A stretch of 64,000 bases of DNA. It comes from Novosphingobium sp. 9 (lineage in GTDB: Bacteria; Pseudomonadota; Alphaproteobacteria; Sphingomonadales; Sphingomonadaceae). Numbering within the stretch: position 1 is the stretch's first letter; each line of letters begins with the position of its first letter. Both the position numbers and the translations under genes were made by a program. Shown here piece after piece: positions 39,250-47,839 of this stretch. A model generated the notes under the pieces. The model did not search any database and was not told the DNA's origin. It saw nothing but the letters and a program-made list of their open reading frames with translations. The stretch spans positions 62,001 through 126,000 of the forward strand of contig NZ_CP022707.1 in the NCBI RefSeq assembly GCF_025340265.1, given 5' to 3'.

Positions 39250-39875
39250 CAGAGCTTGCCGAACTTCGCCTCGTAAGCGCCGGTGTCCCCGCCGGAGAGC
39301 AGCCTGGCCTGCTCCACCCAGCTGTCGCGACGCGGGCGACCGGCGAAGGCGCCCAGCTTCGTGTCGAGATCGTCGAGATCGGCATCGCTCCACGCGGCGA
39401 TCTGCGCATAGCGTGTCACCCCGAGCCCGTGCAGCAGCGCGACCAGCTTGGGGCCGAGGCCCTTGATCCGGCGCAGGTCATCGCCCTCTGCGGTGGCCGC
39501 CGAATCCGGAGCGATGGGCGTTGAAGGCGTTAAAGGCGCGGCGTTCTTCTCCACCTCGCCATCGGGCACGACCGGCGGTTCTGCGGCGTCGATCTCGTCC
39601 TGCGCGGCGACCGCGATGATCTCGCCAATGCCCGCCATCGTCCCGGCCATCGCCGGAGGATCGACATGGACGGGCGCGTCGAACCGCGCGGCGGGCGGAC
39701 TGTCTATCAGCGCCTGATTGCGCTGTGCGGGCGCTGCGCCCTCGTCGAGCACATCGGGGCGGTGGTGCCGCGCCTTGGGCTTGGTCGCGCGGCCGAACAG
39801 CCACCAGGCGATCAGCAGGCCGATCACCAGCGCGGCGGCGAATACCAGCCAGTTCGCCTGAATCATCTCCAGCAC
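39249..39875 (-). CDS. Membrane-anchored helix-hairpin-helix protein
   Basis: A 208-residue protein. A single N-terminal membrane helix (W-L-V-F-A-A-A-L-V-I-G-L-L-I-A-W-W-L-F) is followed by a disordered acidic middle. The C-terminal helix-hairpin-helix-like domain contains D-L-R-R-I-K-G-L-G-P-K-L-V-A-L-L and R-Y-A-Q-I-A-A-W, as found in proteins similar to the NADH dehydrogenase-associated/L21-like HhH group. Role unknown; it could tether a nucleic acid or protein to the membrane. It is the last gene of the six-gene tsaD operon. Confidence 0.8.
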   Translation of the reverse strand: MLEMIQANWLVFAAALVIGLLIAWWLFGRATKPKARHHRPDVLDEGAAPAQRNQALIDSPPAARFDAPVHVDPPAMAGTMAGIGEIIAVAAQDEIDAAEPPVVPDGEVEKNAAPLTPSTPIAPDSAATAEGDDLRRIKGLGPKLVALLHGLGVTRYAQIAAWSDADLDDLDTKLGAFAGRPRRDSWVEQARLLSGGDTGAYEAKFGKL

Positions 39876-39881
39876 GTAGTT

Positions 39882-39974
39882 CTATCCCTTCCGGTTCCAG
39901 ACGAGCCAACCGATGCCGAAGCCGACCGCATAAGTCAGCAGCACCGAGACTCCCATTTCAAGCCACATCGGCAT
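39882..39974 (-). CDS. 30-residue single-helix membrane protein
   Basis: A very short frame, M-P-M-W-L-E-M-G-V-S-V-L-L-T-Y-A-V-G-F-G and on to W-L-V-W-N-R-K-G, that is nearly all one membrane helix with a positive C-terminal end. It sits between the OmpA-domain gene and the helix-hairpin-helix gene with 6 bases to the latter. Its Gly/aromatic spacing and Trp-Asn-Arg-Lys end look like a real membrane peptide, but there is no direct proof of translation. Confidence 0.55.
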   Translation of the reverse strand: MPMWLEMGVSVLLTYAVGFGIGWLVWNRKG

Positions 39975-40022
39975 CGACGGGCCCTTTCGTTTGCATAATC
40001 GGTTCGTTCAACAGATCCGCCA

Positions 40023-40745
40023 TCATCCCGGCCCCGGCGTGTCGATCGGCGTCGGCTTCACCGGCGCGCTGGCGATCACCGAGAACTCGATGCGGCGGTT
40101 GGCGGGATCGAGCGGATCGAGCCCCGGCAAAGGTCTCGCCGCGCCCATGCCCGTCGCGCGCAGGCCATCGGCAGGAATGCCGCGCCCGATCAGCGACCAG
40201 CGCACCGCCTCGGCCCGCGCGCGGGACAGCTCTATGTTCGCCGCCTCGTTGCCGGTGGCATTGGTATGTCCCGTCACGGCGATGATGCTGCCAACGCACG
40301 GGTGAAGCGCCTTGGCCACCTCGTCGAGCGGGCGGTTGCTGGCGGGATCGAGATGCGCGCTGTTCTGCGAGAACCGGATCGAGCGGGTGCGCAGGATCGC
40401 CTCGACATCGTCCTGACAGTGGAGCGACTGCGGCGAGCCGTCAGGGTCGTTCGCCCAGCTGACGCCGCCGATCCCCGGCACATCGGCGATGCGCTCCGCC
40501 ACCAGACGGCGCACATCGGGGCTGAGGCCCTTGCCACCCGAAAGCGTCGGGTGCCGGGTCAGCACGCCGTAGCGATCGCGAAACGAGATCGCGATGCCCT
40601 TGCCGCCCGCCTCGTCGCGCACCGCAGCGGCCTTTGCCGCAAGGCCCGCGACGAATACCGGCCCCTCCCAGCGCGTCGCCATCAAGGCCAGCGCGAGGCT
40701 GAGAGCGGCTCCGACAGCGACAAGGGCAAGGCGGCGGGCATTCAT
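40023..40745 (-). CDS. OmpA-domain envelope protein
   Basis: A 240-residue protein with an N-terminal membrane segment or signal (A-L-V-A-V-G-A-A-L-S-L-A-L-A-L-M) and a C-terminal OmpA-like peptidoglycan-binding domain. That domain has I-R-F-S-Q-N-S-A, V-T-G-H-T-N-A-T-G and N-x2-L-S-R-A-R-A-E-A-V, ending N-R-R-I-E-F-S. It probably ties peptidoglycan to the membrane. The start at 40745 matches the signal segment; the longer frame is a shadow. Located 32 bases after the flippase-like gene. Confidence 0.85.
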   Translation of the reverse strand: MNARRLALVAVGAALSLALALMATRWEGPVFVAGLAAKAAAVRDEAGGKGIAISFRDRYGVLTRHPTLSGGKGLSPDVRRLVAERIADVPGIGGVSWANDPDGSPQSLHCQDDVEAILRTRSIRFSQNSAHLDPASNRPLDEVAKALHPCVGSIIAVTGHTNATGNEAANIELSRARAEAVRWSLIGRGIPADGLRATGMGAARPLPGLDPLDPANRRIEFSVIASAPVKPTPIDTPGPG

Positions 40746-40777
40746 GCGAAAGAGCCTAGGCGAGCGCGACGCGGCTG

Positions 40778-42385
40778 TCAGCCTTCTCGTGACAAGATCG
40801 GCATAGGCTGAGAGCCCTGATTCGGGCCGACGCCGAGCGCCGTCGCCAGTTCGCCCGGCTCGCCTTCTTCGACCGGACGCTTGGCGAACAGCATGCGATC
40901 TTCCGGGCCGAACGCCTTCTTCCAGATCACCAGCAGGTAACTGCCCAGAATGGCCGGAATCCCGAAGGCCAGCTCCGCCCATTCGGGCAGGAAGCGCTTG
41001 GCCAGATAGCCGATCACGATCGCCGGAACCGCCGCCCAGACCAGCGGCCAGCGGAAGTTGCTGATCCGCTCGCCCAGAATGCCCGACAGCATCCGCGCCT
41101 TGACCAGCGAGGTCAGCCCCAGCGCCAGCATCAGCGCGATCGCGGCGGCAGCAGCCTGATAGAGCGGGTTGTACCCCAGATGCTGCATCAGACGGATGCC
41201 GCCATAGGTCAGCACCGCCTGCACCACGACCGTCCCGATGGAAACGTTCATGTTACGCACGCGCGCGAGGTAGATCAGCGCGCCCTCGCTTACCACCGCG
41301 GGCGAGGCGACCACTTCGGCGGCGAGCAGGAACGCCAGCGCTCCGGTGCCCCCCACGAACTCGCGCCCGACAAGCCCCATCACGCCTGCGCCCGGAATGC
41401 CCAGCGCCAGCGCGATGCCCGCCTGCGCGGCGGTGATCCAGAAGCCGACCTGACAGATCTGCCGCGCGATGGCCGCGTAGTCGCGCTCCTTCAGCTTGCG
41501 GGTGATCACCGGGCCGAGCACCGGCTCGAAGCTGGTCTTGAGCTTCTGCGGCAGGCTCGCGACCTGCTGCGCGGCGTAGTAGACACCCACGGCCGAGGGC
41601 GGCGCAAGGAAGCCCAGCAGCATCAGGTCGAGGCGGCGCGTGCCCCATTCGATCCCGTCCGCCAGCGCGATCGGCAGCGAGTTCCACGCGAGGCGCGCCA
41701 TCGACACCGGGTGCGGACGCCAGCCGCGCGGCAAGCCGTAGATGCGCAGGAACGGCACGAAAGCCGTCACCGCCGCTGCGAAAATCGAAGCGGTATAGGC
41801 GATCGACAGGCCGCTGGCAGGGGCGATGAAGATCATCGCGCCTGCGACGATCGAGATCGTCCACGGCTCCACCAGCGAGCGCGCCCAGACGGTAGGCGCC
41901 ACCTGCAGGCGATAGGCGGCGGCGGCCAGCCAGATCTCGGTCAGCGTCAGCGGCGGGATCGCCAGCACGATCAGCCGGTCGGCCTCGGTATAGTCCCCGC
42001 CCGGAAACATCGGCGCGGGCACGAGATAGAGGAATATCGCCACCGCCGTGCTCGACAGCAACGCCAGCCACGCGCCATCCATCACCACGTTGGCGGGATG
42101 CACCTTGCCCTCGGTATCGGACAGACGCTGCGCAAGGCCCCGCTTTTCGCCCATCGTGCACAGCATCGAGGCGAGTTCCATCACCACCAGCGACGAGGCG
42201 AAACGGCCCAGCGCGTCGGGTCCGTAGACGGCAGCGCGACCGGCGATGAACAGGAACGGGATGCGCGCGATCAGGCGCAGGAAGAAGCCCACGAAATTGG
42301 TGCGGCCACCCTTGGCGAGCGCCGCGATATCGTCGCCATCACGCTGTTCGCGACTTTGGGCGTCGCGAGCCGGAATATCGTTCAA
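40778..42385 (-). CDS. MOP-superfamily flippase (polysaccharide/lipid export type)
   Basis: A 535-residue polytopic inner-membrane protein with about 12-14 hydrophobic helices. The N-terminus G-G-R-T-N-F-V-G-F-F-L-R-L and R-A-A-V-Y-G-P-D-A-L-G-R-F resemble polysaccharide-transport (Wzx-like) proteins. The start is a TTG at 42385 overlapping the gpsA stop, with GGGAG eight bases upstream; the longer in-frame extension is gpsA shadow. Substrate unknown, likely a lipid-linked glycan. Confidence 0.8.
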   Translation of the reverse strand: MNDIPARDAQSREQRDGDDIAALAKGGRTNFVGFFLRLIARIPFLFIAGRAAVYGPDALGRFASSLVVMELASMLCTMGEKRGLAQRLSDTEGKVHPANVVMDGAWLALLSSTAVAIFLYLVPAPMFPGGDYTEADRLIVLAIPPLTLTEIWLAAAAYRLQVAPTVWARSLVEPWTISIVAGAMIFIAPASGLSIAYTASIFAAAVTAFVPFLRIYGLPRGWRPHPVSMARLAWNSLPIALADGIEWGTRRLDLMLLGFLAPPSAVGVYYAAQQVASLPQKLKTSFEPVLGPVITRKLKERDYAAIARQICQVGFWITAAQAGIALALGIPGAGVMGLVGREFVGGTGALAFLLAAEVVASPAVVSEGALIYLARVRNMNVSIGTVVVQAVLTYGGIRLMQHLGYNPLYQAAAAAIALMLALGLTSLVKARMLSGILGERISNFRWPLVWAAVPAIVIGYLAKRFLPEWAELAFGIPAILGSYLLVIWKKAFGPEDRMLFAKRPVEEGEPGELATALGVGPNQGSQPMPILSREG

Positions 42386-43386
42386 GCGAGGTGCTCCCGC
42401 TCGGCGCGCAGGGGCCGGGCCAGCAGGCCGGAGACGACCTCGCGCGCCGGAGCCTCGCCCTGAAGCAGGCGGTTGACCGCCGTGACGATCGGCATGTCGA
42501 TCCCTTCGGCCTCGGCGATCCCGGCCAGCACCGGGGCGGTCGCCGCGCCTTCGGCAACGCTCGACTTGCCTGCCAGCGCCTCGGCCGCGCTCGCGCCCTG
42601 CCCCAGTGCAAGGCCGAGCGAGAAGTTGCGGCTGGAGGTGGACGAGCAGGTCAGCACCAGATCGCCAAGGCCGCACAGCCCCGAAAGCGTCTCGGCCTGT
42701 GCGCCGCGCGCAAGGCCGAAGCGCAGCATCTCGGCATAGCCGCGCGCGATCAGGGCGGCGCGGGCATTCTGGCCAAGTGCCAGCCCCTCGACCACGCCGC
42801 AGGCGATGGCGAGCACGTTCTTGACCGCCCCGCCGATCTCGGCGCCGGTCACATCATCGGAGAAATAGGGTCGGAAGGCGGCGCGCGCGACTTGCGGCGC
42901 CAGTCGGTGCCACTGCTCCTCACCGCCCGAACAGGCCAGCGTCACCGCCGTCGGCAGGCCTCCTGCCACTTCATGTGCGAAGGTCGGCCCGGACAGCACG
43001 GCGATGCGCGCCTGCGGCAGCGCCTGCGCGGCCACATCCGCCATCAGCCGCCCGCTGCCCGCCTCGATCCCCTTGGCGCAGAGCACCAGATCGCGCGGCG
43101 TATCGGCCATTTGCGCCAGCACGCCGCCGAGGAACTGCGACGGCACGACCGCCAGCAGCGTGTCGAGCGCGGACATCTCCTCCAGCGAACTGGTCGCGGT
43201 GATGGCGTCCGACAGCACGGCACCGGGCAGATATACCGGGTTACGGTGGTCGGCGTTGATCGCCTCGGCCAGGTCCTGCTCGCGCGCCCAGAGGCGGACG
43301 GGCGTGCCGTCACTTGCCAGCACTTGCGCCAGCGCGGTGCCCCAGGCCCCCGCGCCCAGCACGCCGATGGTCGCGGCGCCCGTCAT
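42382..43386 (-). CDS. gpsA: NAD(P)-dependent glycerol-3-phosphate dehydrogenase
   Basis: A 334-residue enzyme making sn-glycerol 3-phosphate for phospholipids. [13 protein letters not shown] is the dinucleotide fold. L-C-A-K-G-I-E, L-S-G-P-T-F-A-x-E-V and [12 protein letters not shown] (with Lys/Asp partners) are the catalytic signatures, and G-L-x-G-L-G-D-L follows. Length typical. ATGA overlaps with tsaD upstream and TTG overlap with the flippase gene downstream tie it into one operon. Confidence 0.95.
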   Translation of the reverse strand: MTGAATIGVLGAGAWGTALAQVLASDGTPVRLWAREQDLAEAINADHRNPVYLPGAVLSDAITATSSLEEMSALDTLLAVVPSQFLGGVLAQMADTPRDLVLCAKGIEAGSGRLMADVAAQALPQARIAVLSGPTFAHEVAGGLPTAVTLACSGGEEQWHRLAPQVARAAFRPYFSDDVTGAEIGGAVKNVLAIACGVVEGLALGQNARAALIARGYAEMLRFGLARGAQAETLSGLCGLGDLVLTCSSTSSRNFSLGLALGQGASAAEALAGKSSVAEGAATAPVLAGIAEAEGIDMPIVTAVNRLLQGEAPAREVVSGLLARPLRAEREHLA

Positions 43387-44429
43387 GCCTTCACCCCCGC
43401 ACCGCGCACCGGCGCCGCATCAGGGTCCAGCGGCCAGCGCGGCCTTGCGGCGACGTCCAGCGGATCGGACTGGCCCAGCGCGAGGCGCTCGACACCTGCC
43501 CAGGCGATCATCGCGGCATTGTCGGTACACAGCGAGAGCGGCGGCGCCACGAAGGCGAGGTCGCGCGAGGCCGCAAGCGCCTCCAGCGCCCCGCGCACGG
43601 ATTTGTTCGCGGCGACACCGCCCGCCACGACCAGCCCGTTGAGCGCGATACCCTCGGCCAGCACGCTGTCGAGCGCGCGGCGGGTCCGGTCGATCAGGCA
43701 GTCGATCGCGGCCTTCTGAAACGCGGCGGCGATATCGGCATCGGCATGTTCGCCCGACTGGCGCGCGCGCAGGACCGCGCTTTTCAGCCCCGCGAACGAG
43801 AAATGCGGTTCGGACGAGCCATAGAGCGGGCGCGGCAGCGGCACCGCCTTGGGATCGCCCTCGGCGGCAAGACGCTCCAGCGCCGGGCCGCCCGGATAGC
43901 CGAGGCCCAGCACCTTGGCGGACTTGTCGAACGCCTCGCCCAGCGCATCGTCGATGGTGGTGGCAAGGCGGCGGAACTTGCCGACACCCTCGACCAACAG
44001 GATCTGGCAGTGCCCACCCGAGACCAGCAGCAGGAGATAGGGATAGGCCAGCGTCTCGTCCGCAAGGCGCGGCGAAAGAGCGTGCCCTTCCAGATGGTTG
44101 ATCGCGATCAGCGGCTTGCCGCTGGCCATCGCCAGTGCCTTGCCGGTGACAAGGCCCACCATCACCCCGCCGATCAGGCCGGGGCCTGCGGTGGCGGCGA
44201 TGGCATCCACCTCGTCCAGCGTCATGCCCGCATCGGCCAACACCGCCTCGACCAGCGGCGCAAGGCGCTCGGCATGGGCGCGCGCGGCGATTTCGGGCAC
44301 CACCCCGCCGAACGGGCGATGCGCCTCGTCCTGCGACGCGATACGCTGGGCAAGGATCACCCGGCCATCGGTCACGATCGCGGCGGCCGTCTCGTCGCAC
44401 GAGCTTTCGAGGCCAAGAACTGTCTTCAT
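43383..44429 (-). CDS. tsaD: tRNA threonylcarbamoyladenosine transferase subunit TsaD
   Basis: A 348-residue ASKHA-fold protein needed for t6A at position 37 of ANN-decoding tRNAs. [13 protein letters not shown] is the N-terminal signature, I-N-H-L-E-G-H holds the metal-binding His pair, and V-S-G-G-H, G-Y-P-G-G-P and A-G-G-V-A-A-N-K complete the ATP site. The start at 44429 begins the canonical protein; the extra 14 codons upstream do not fit. It is first in the operon and divergent from hemC with 64 bases between. Confidence 0.95.
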   Translation of the reverse strand: MKTVLGLESSCDETAAAIVTDGRVILAQRIASQDEAHRPFGGVVPEIAARAHAERLAPLVEAVLADAGMTLDEVDAIAATAGPGLIGGVMVGLVTGKALAMASGKPLIAINHLEGHALSPRLADETLAYPYLLLLVSGGHCQILLVEGVGKFRRLATTIDDALGEAFDKSAKVLGLGYPGGPALERLAAEGDPKAVPLPRPLYGSSEPHFSFAGLKSAVLRARQSGEHADADIAAAFQKAAIDCLIDRTRRALDSVLAEGIALNGLVVAGGVAANKSVRGALEALAASRDLAFVAPPLSLCTDNAAMIAWAGVERLALGQSDPLDVAARPRWPLDPDAAPVRGAGVKA

Positions 44430-44493
44430 CGCGCGATCCAACTTACGAACGAGCCTTCCACTCCAACACATTGACGGCTAGCACAAGTCGCCG

Positions 44494-45426
44494 ATGACAC
44501 TGCAATCCCACACCTACCGTCTCGGCACCCGCCGCTCCCCGCTGGCCCTTGCGCAGGCCGAAGAAGCGCGCGAGCGCCTGGCCCGTGCTCATGGAATCGA
44601 TCCCGCGCATATAGAGATCGTGGCGGTTACCGCCAGCGGCGATCGCATCCAGGACCGCGCTCTGGCCGAAATCGGCGGAAAAGCGCTGTGGACGAAAGAG
44701 CTGGATGCCCAGCTGGCGAGCGGCGAAATCGACTTTGCGGTCCATTCGGGCAAGGATGTCGAGACGATCCGCCCCGAGGCCTTCGCTATCGGTGCCGTGC
44801 TCGAACGCGCCGATGTGCGCGACGTGCTGGTCGGCGCCGAGAGCATCCGCGCGCTGCCGCAAGGCGCGGTCGTCGGCACCAGCGCCCCGCGCCGCGCCGC
44901 GCAGCTGCTCCACGCCCGGCCTGACTGCAAGGTCGTGACATTTCGCGGCAATGTCGCGACGCGCCTCGCCAAGCTGGCCGCCGGAGAGGCCGACGCGACC
45001 TTCCTTGCCGCCGCCGGCCTGATCCGGCTGGGCGAAACCGGCACCGGCCATGCGCTCGCTGCAGACGAATGGCTCCCCGCGCCCGCGCAGGCTGCGATCC
45101 TGATCGAATGCCGCGCCGAGGATGCGCGCACCCGCGATTTCCTGCGCCTGATCGACCACGCGCCCAGCCGCGCGCAGGTGATGGCCGAGCGCGCGCTGCT
45201 CACCGGCCTTGGCGGCTCGTGCCACAGCCCGATCGCGGTACTCTGCGAGGCGGACGGCAGCGATCTGGTCATGCGCGCCGCGCTGTTCAGCCCCGATGGT
45301 GCCGAGCGCGTGGACGGCGAGGCCCGCTTTGCCCCCGGCGACCTCGACGCACCGATGCGCTTGGCCGCCGAGCTGCTTGGCCGCGCCGCGCCCGCGATTA
45401 CCGCGCATTTCTCGGGCCTTGGCTGA
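44494..45426 (+). CDS. hemC: Hydroxymethylbilane synthase
   Basis: A 310-residue tetrapyrrole enzyme polymerising four porphobilinogens. Asp88 in V-H-S-G-K-D matches the catalytic Asp, G-T-S-A-P-R-R and F-R-G-N-V-x-T-R are substrate-binding loops, and Cys243 in G-G-S-C-H-S-P-I carries the dipyrromethane cofactor. Several usually fixed residues differ (H-S-M-K-D is H-S-G-K-D; the P-A-x-x-Q-G-A loop is P-A-P-A-Q-A-A), but the key residues are kept, so it is probably active. hemD follows 6 bases later. Confidence 0.93.
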   Translation: MTLQSHTYRLGTRRSPLALAQAEEARERLARAHGIDPAHIEIVAVTASGDRIQDRALAEIGGKALWTKELDAQLASGEIDFAVHSGKDVETIRPEAFAIGAVLERADVRDVLVGAESIRALPQGAVVGTSAPRRAAQLLHARPDCKVVTFRGNVATRLAKLAAGEADATFLAAAGLIRLGETGTGHALAADEWLPAPAQAAILIECRAEDARTRDFLRLIDHAPSRAQVMAERALLTGLGGSCHSPIAVLCEADGSDLVMRAALFSPDGAERVDGEARFAPGDLDAPMRLAAELLGRAAPAITAHFSGLG

Positions 45427-45432
45427 CAGGCC

Positions 45433-46167
45433 GTGACGTCGCGCGTCCTGATCCTGCGGCCCGAGCCCGGCGCCACGGCGACACTGGCACGGGCGCAGAC
45501 GCTGGGACTCGACGCGCTCGCCCGCCCGCTGTTCGCGGTGCGCGAGCTGGACTGGACGCCGCCCGATCCGGCAACGTGGGACGCGCTGCTGCTTGGCAGT
45601 GCCAATGCGCTGCGCCATGCAGGAGCACTGCCGCAGAGCTGGCGGGGCCGCCCGGCCTATGTCGTGGGCGAGGCGACAGCCGAGGCGGCGCGCGCGGCAG
45701 GGCTCGCCATCGCGGGTATCGGCAGCGGCGGACTTCAGGGCGTGCTGGGCGATGTGGCGCCCAACCATACCCGCCTGCTACGCCTTGCCGGGCGTGAGCG
45801 GGTCGTACTGGACGTACCTGCCGCGATCCGGATCGAGACCTGCGAGGTCTACGCCGCCGAGCCGCTCCCTCCGCCTGCCGACCTCGCAGAAATCCTTGCC
45901 CGTCCGCTTGTCGTGCTGCTCCATTCGGGTGAAGCCGCAGCGCGATTCTGCGAGGTCTGCGATGCCCTTTCGGTGGACCGCGCGCGCCTCTCGCTCGCGC
46001 TGATCGGCCCCCGCCTGCGCCAACGCCTGCGCCCACACCTCGGAACCGGCTGGGCAAGGCTCGAATCCGCTTGCGAGCCGAGCGATGCAGCACTGCTGGC
46101 GTTGGCGGTTCGGATGTGCCAAGACATCGCCTCCGGCTCGCATTTCCAGACACAAAAAAGGCCCTGA
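45433..46167 (+). CDS. hemD: Uroporphyrinogen-III synthase
   Basis: A 244-residue protein of the poorly conserved HemD fold that cyclises hydroxymethylbilane to uroporphyrinogen III. R-V-L-I-L-R-P-E-P-G at the N-terminus, L-L-L-G-S-A-N-A-L-R near residue 53 and Y-V-V-G-E-A-T-A-E-A-A-R around 75 are the best-kept pieces. GTG start at 45433. Position directly after hemC supports the call. Its stop overlaps the ATG of the next gene. Confidence 0.88.
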   Translation: MTSRVLILRPEPGATATLARAQTLGLDALARPLFAVRELDWTPPDPATWDALLLGSANALRHAGALPQSWRGRPAYVVGEATAEAARAAGLAIAGIGSGGLQGVLGDVAPNHTRLLRLAGRERVVLDVPAAIRIETCEVYAAEPLPPPADLAEILARPLVVLLHSGEAAARFCEVCDALSVDRARLSLALIGPRLRQRLRPHLGTGWARLESACEPSDAALLALAVRMCQDIASGSHFQTQKRP

Positions 46168-47182
46168 TGCCCGACGATTCCGCCGTTCACACTCCGCCGC
46201 CCCCCGCCCGCCGCGCTCCGGCATGGGTTTGGTCGTGGCCGCGCTGGTCGGGATCGTGCTGGGCGGCCTGCTGGTCGGCCTCGCCATGTCGCACGGCCTG
46301 TTCAACCGTTTCCTGCCCACAGGAGACGCGACCGAGAGCCCGACGGAAACGGTGCAGAACGATACCGAGGCGCCGCTGGCGACCACGGACTACGGCACGG
46401 CACCCGCCGATGACAGTGCAGCCCTCCACCCGCTGACCGATCCGCAGCAGATGGCGCAAATCGGCACGATCGAGGGGCGCCTGGCGCTGATCGAGGATCG
46501 CATCTCGCGGATCGACAGCCAGTCGAACGCGGCCTCGGGCAATGCGGCGCGGGCCGAGGGCCTGCTGATCGCGTTCGCCGCGCGCCGCATGATCGATCAG
46601 GGCCAGCCGCTCAACTATGTCACCGACCAGCTGCGCCTGCGCTTTGCCGACGCCCAGCCCAATTCGGTGCAGACGATCATCAACTTCTCGAAAAGCCCGG
46701 TCACGCTCGACCAGTTGAGCGCGCGCCTCGAAGCGCTGCGCCCGCAGCTTTCGGGTACTTCGCCCGACGACAACCTGTGGACGCGCTTCCGGCGCGAGGT
46801 GAACGGCCTGTTCGTGATCCGCCGCGACGACAGCACGCTGGTCGCGCCCGACGCCCGGCTGGAGCGCGCGCGGCTGATGCTGATCTCGCACCGCGTGAAG
46901 GACGCCATCGATGAAGTGCAGCGCCTGCCGGGCGCCGAGGCCGCGCAGGTCTGGGTCCGCGACGCCCGGCGCTATGCCGCCGTCCAGCGCGCGCTCGACC
47001 TGCTGGAAACGACCGCGATGCTCGAACCCAACCGCCTGCACGATTCCGAAGGCCGACAGGTCGACCAGCCGAGCCCGCTGGCCCCCGCCGCAACGCCGCC
47101 GCAGGCCACGGCTCCGGCAGCGCCCGCGAACGACGATCTCGGCGATGCAGGCGAGCCTGACGTGGATCAGGCCGCGAACTGA
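46167..47182 (+). CDS. Mic60/mitofilin-like inner-membrane protein (one apparent 1-base loss near the 5' end)
   Basis: About 338 residues when repaired. The N-terminus M-P-D-D-S-A-V-H-T-P-P-P-P leads into a membrane helix (G-L-V-V-A-A-L-V-G-I-V-L-G-G-L-L-V-G-L). A coiled coil follows (I-E-G-R-L-A-L-I-E-D-R-I-S-R-I), then a helical C-domain with the mitofilin-like pattern A-R-L-M-L-I-S-H-R-V-K-D-A-I-D-E. The frame shifts at C6 46200-46205; one more C gives a continuous protein. Alphaproteobacterial Mic60 genes are known beside hem genes, so a role in shaping the inner membrane is plausible. It is shorter than classical Mic60. Confidence 0.7.
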
Positions 47183-47206
47183 ACGACGGATCGCGCTTTT
47201 ACGATC

Positions 47207-47785
47207 CTATTCCGGCGGGCGGATCAGATTTGCGATCGCGCCGTCTCCCGCGCTCGAAGAGAATGTCAGCGTCGGGCGCCCCGGCATCACAACGTCAACT
47301 CTCTCGAACCCGAAACCTCTTGGCGGTGGGCCGGGATCGGATGACGGAGCGGCGGGAGCGGGCGGCGGACAGGAATGGGCAAGGGCAGCATCCAGCGCCT
47401 GACCATCGGCGGGATCGAGTATCCACTCCATCCGCTCAAGCGGCGTGTACGGGGCGTCCTGCACCCAGATCTGGCTGTGACCGACGCCAGTGCCGTGCCA
47501 TATTCCGTCCGCGCCGCGTACCACGACGATGCTGTACTCGCGGGTCGCAAGATGCCCGCCCTTGCCATAGAGCAGGACCATCGTGCCGGACTGCGGCATA
47601 GGCTCGCCCAAGGCTGCACGCAGCGCCGCATGCTCGGCCATCGCCGATCCATCGCTATCCGCCACCGGCAGGCACGCGGCAGCTCCTTGCCCCTGCTCTG
47701 CCGACGCACCATGCGCAGACGTCGTGCCAACAAGGGCTACGCCCGCGACAAATGGCGAAAGTGCAAGCTGCCATGATCTCATCAT
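47207..47785 (-). CDS. Exported hypothetical protein
   Basis: A 192-residue protein with a signal peptide ending near S-A-H-G-A. The middle has T-M-V-L-L-Y-G-K-G-G-H-L-A-T-R-E-Y and I-W-V-Q-D-A-P-Y-T, followed by a Pro-rich linker (C-P-P-P-A-P-A-A-P). Two cysteines could form a disulfide. I recognise no family. It converges on the Mic60-like gene across 24 bases containing a small GGATCG/CGATCC hairpin. Confidence 0.65.
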   Translation of the reverse strand: MMRSWQLALSPFVAGVALVGTTSAHGASAEQGQGAAACLPVADSDGSAMAEHAALRAALGEPMPQSGTMVLLYGKGGHLATREYSIVVVRGADGIWHGTGVGHSQIWVQDAPYTPLERMEWILDPADGQALDAALAHSCPPPAPAAPSSDPGPPPRGFGFERVDVVMPGRPTLTFSSSAGDGAIANLIRPPE

Positions 47786-47839
47786 GCCGGCAGGATGCGC
47801 CTTGTCGATGCGGCCTGCAAGACGCAGGCTTTCCGCCCC

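Noticed and set aside
44494..45426. HemC as a non-functional paralogue
   Set aside because: Catalytic Asp88 and cofactor Cys243 are present and hemD follows directly; altered loops alone are not enough.
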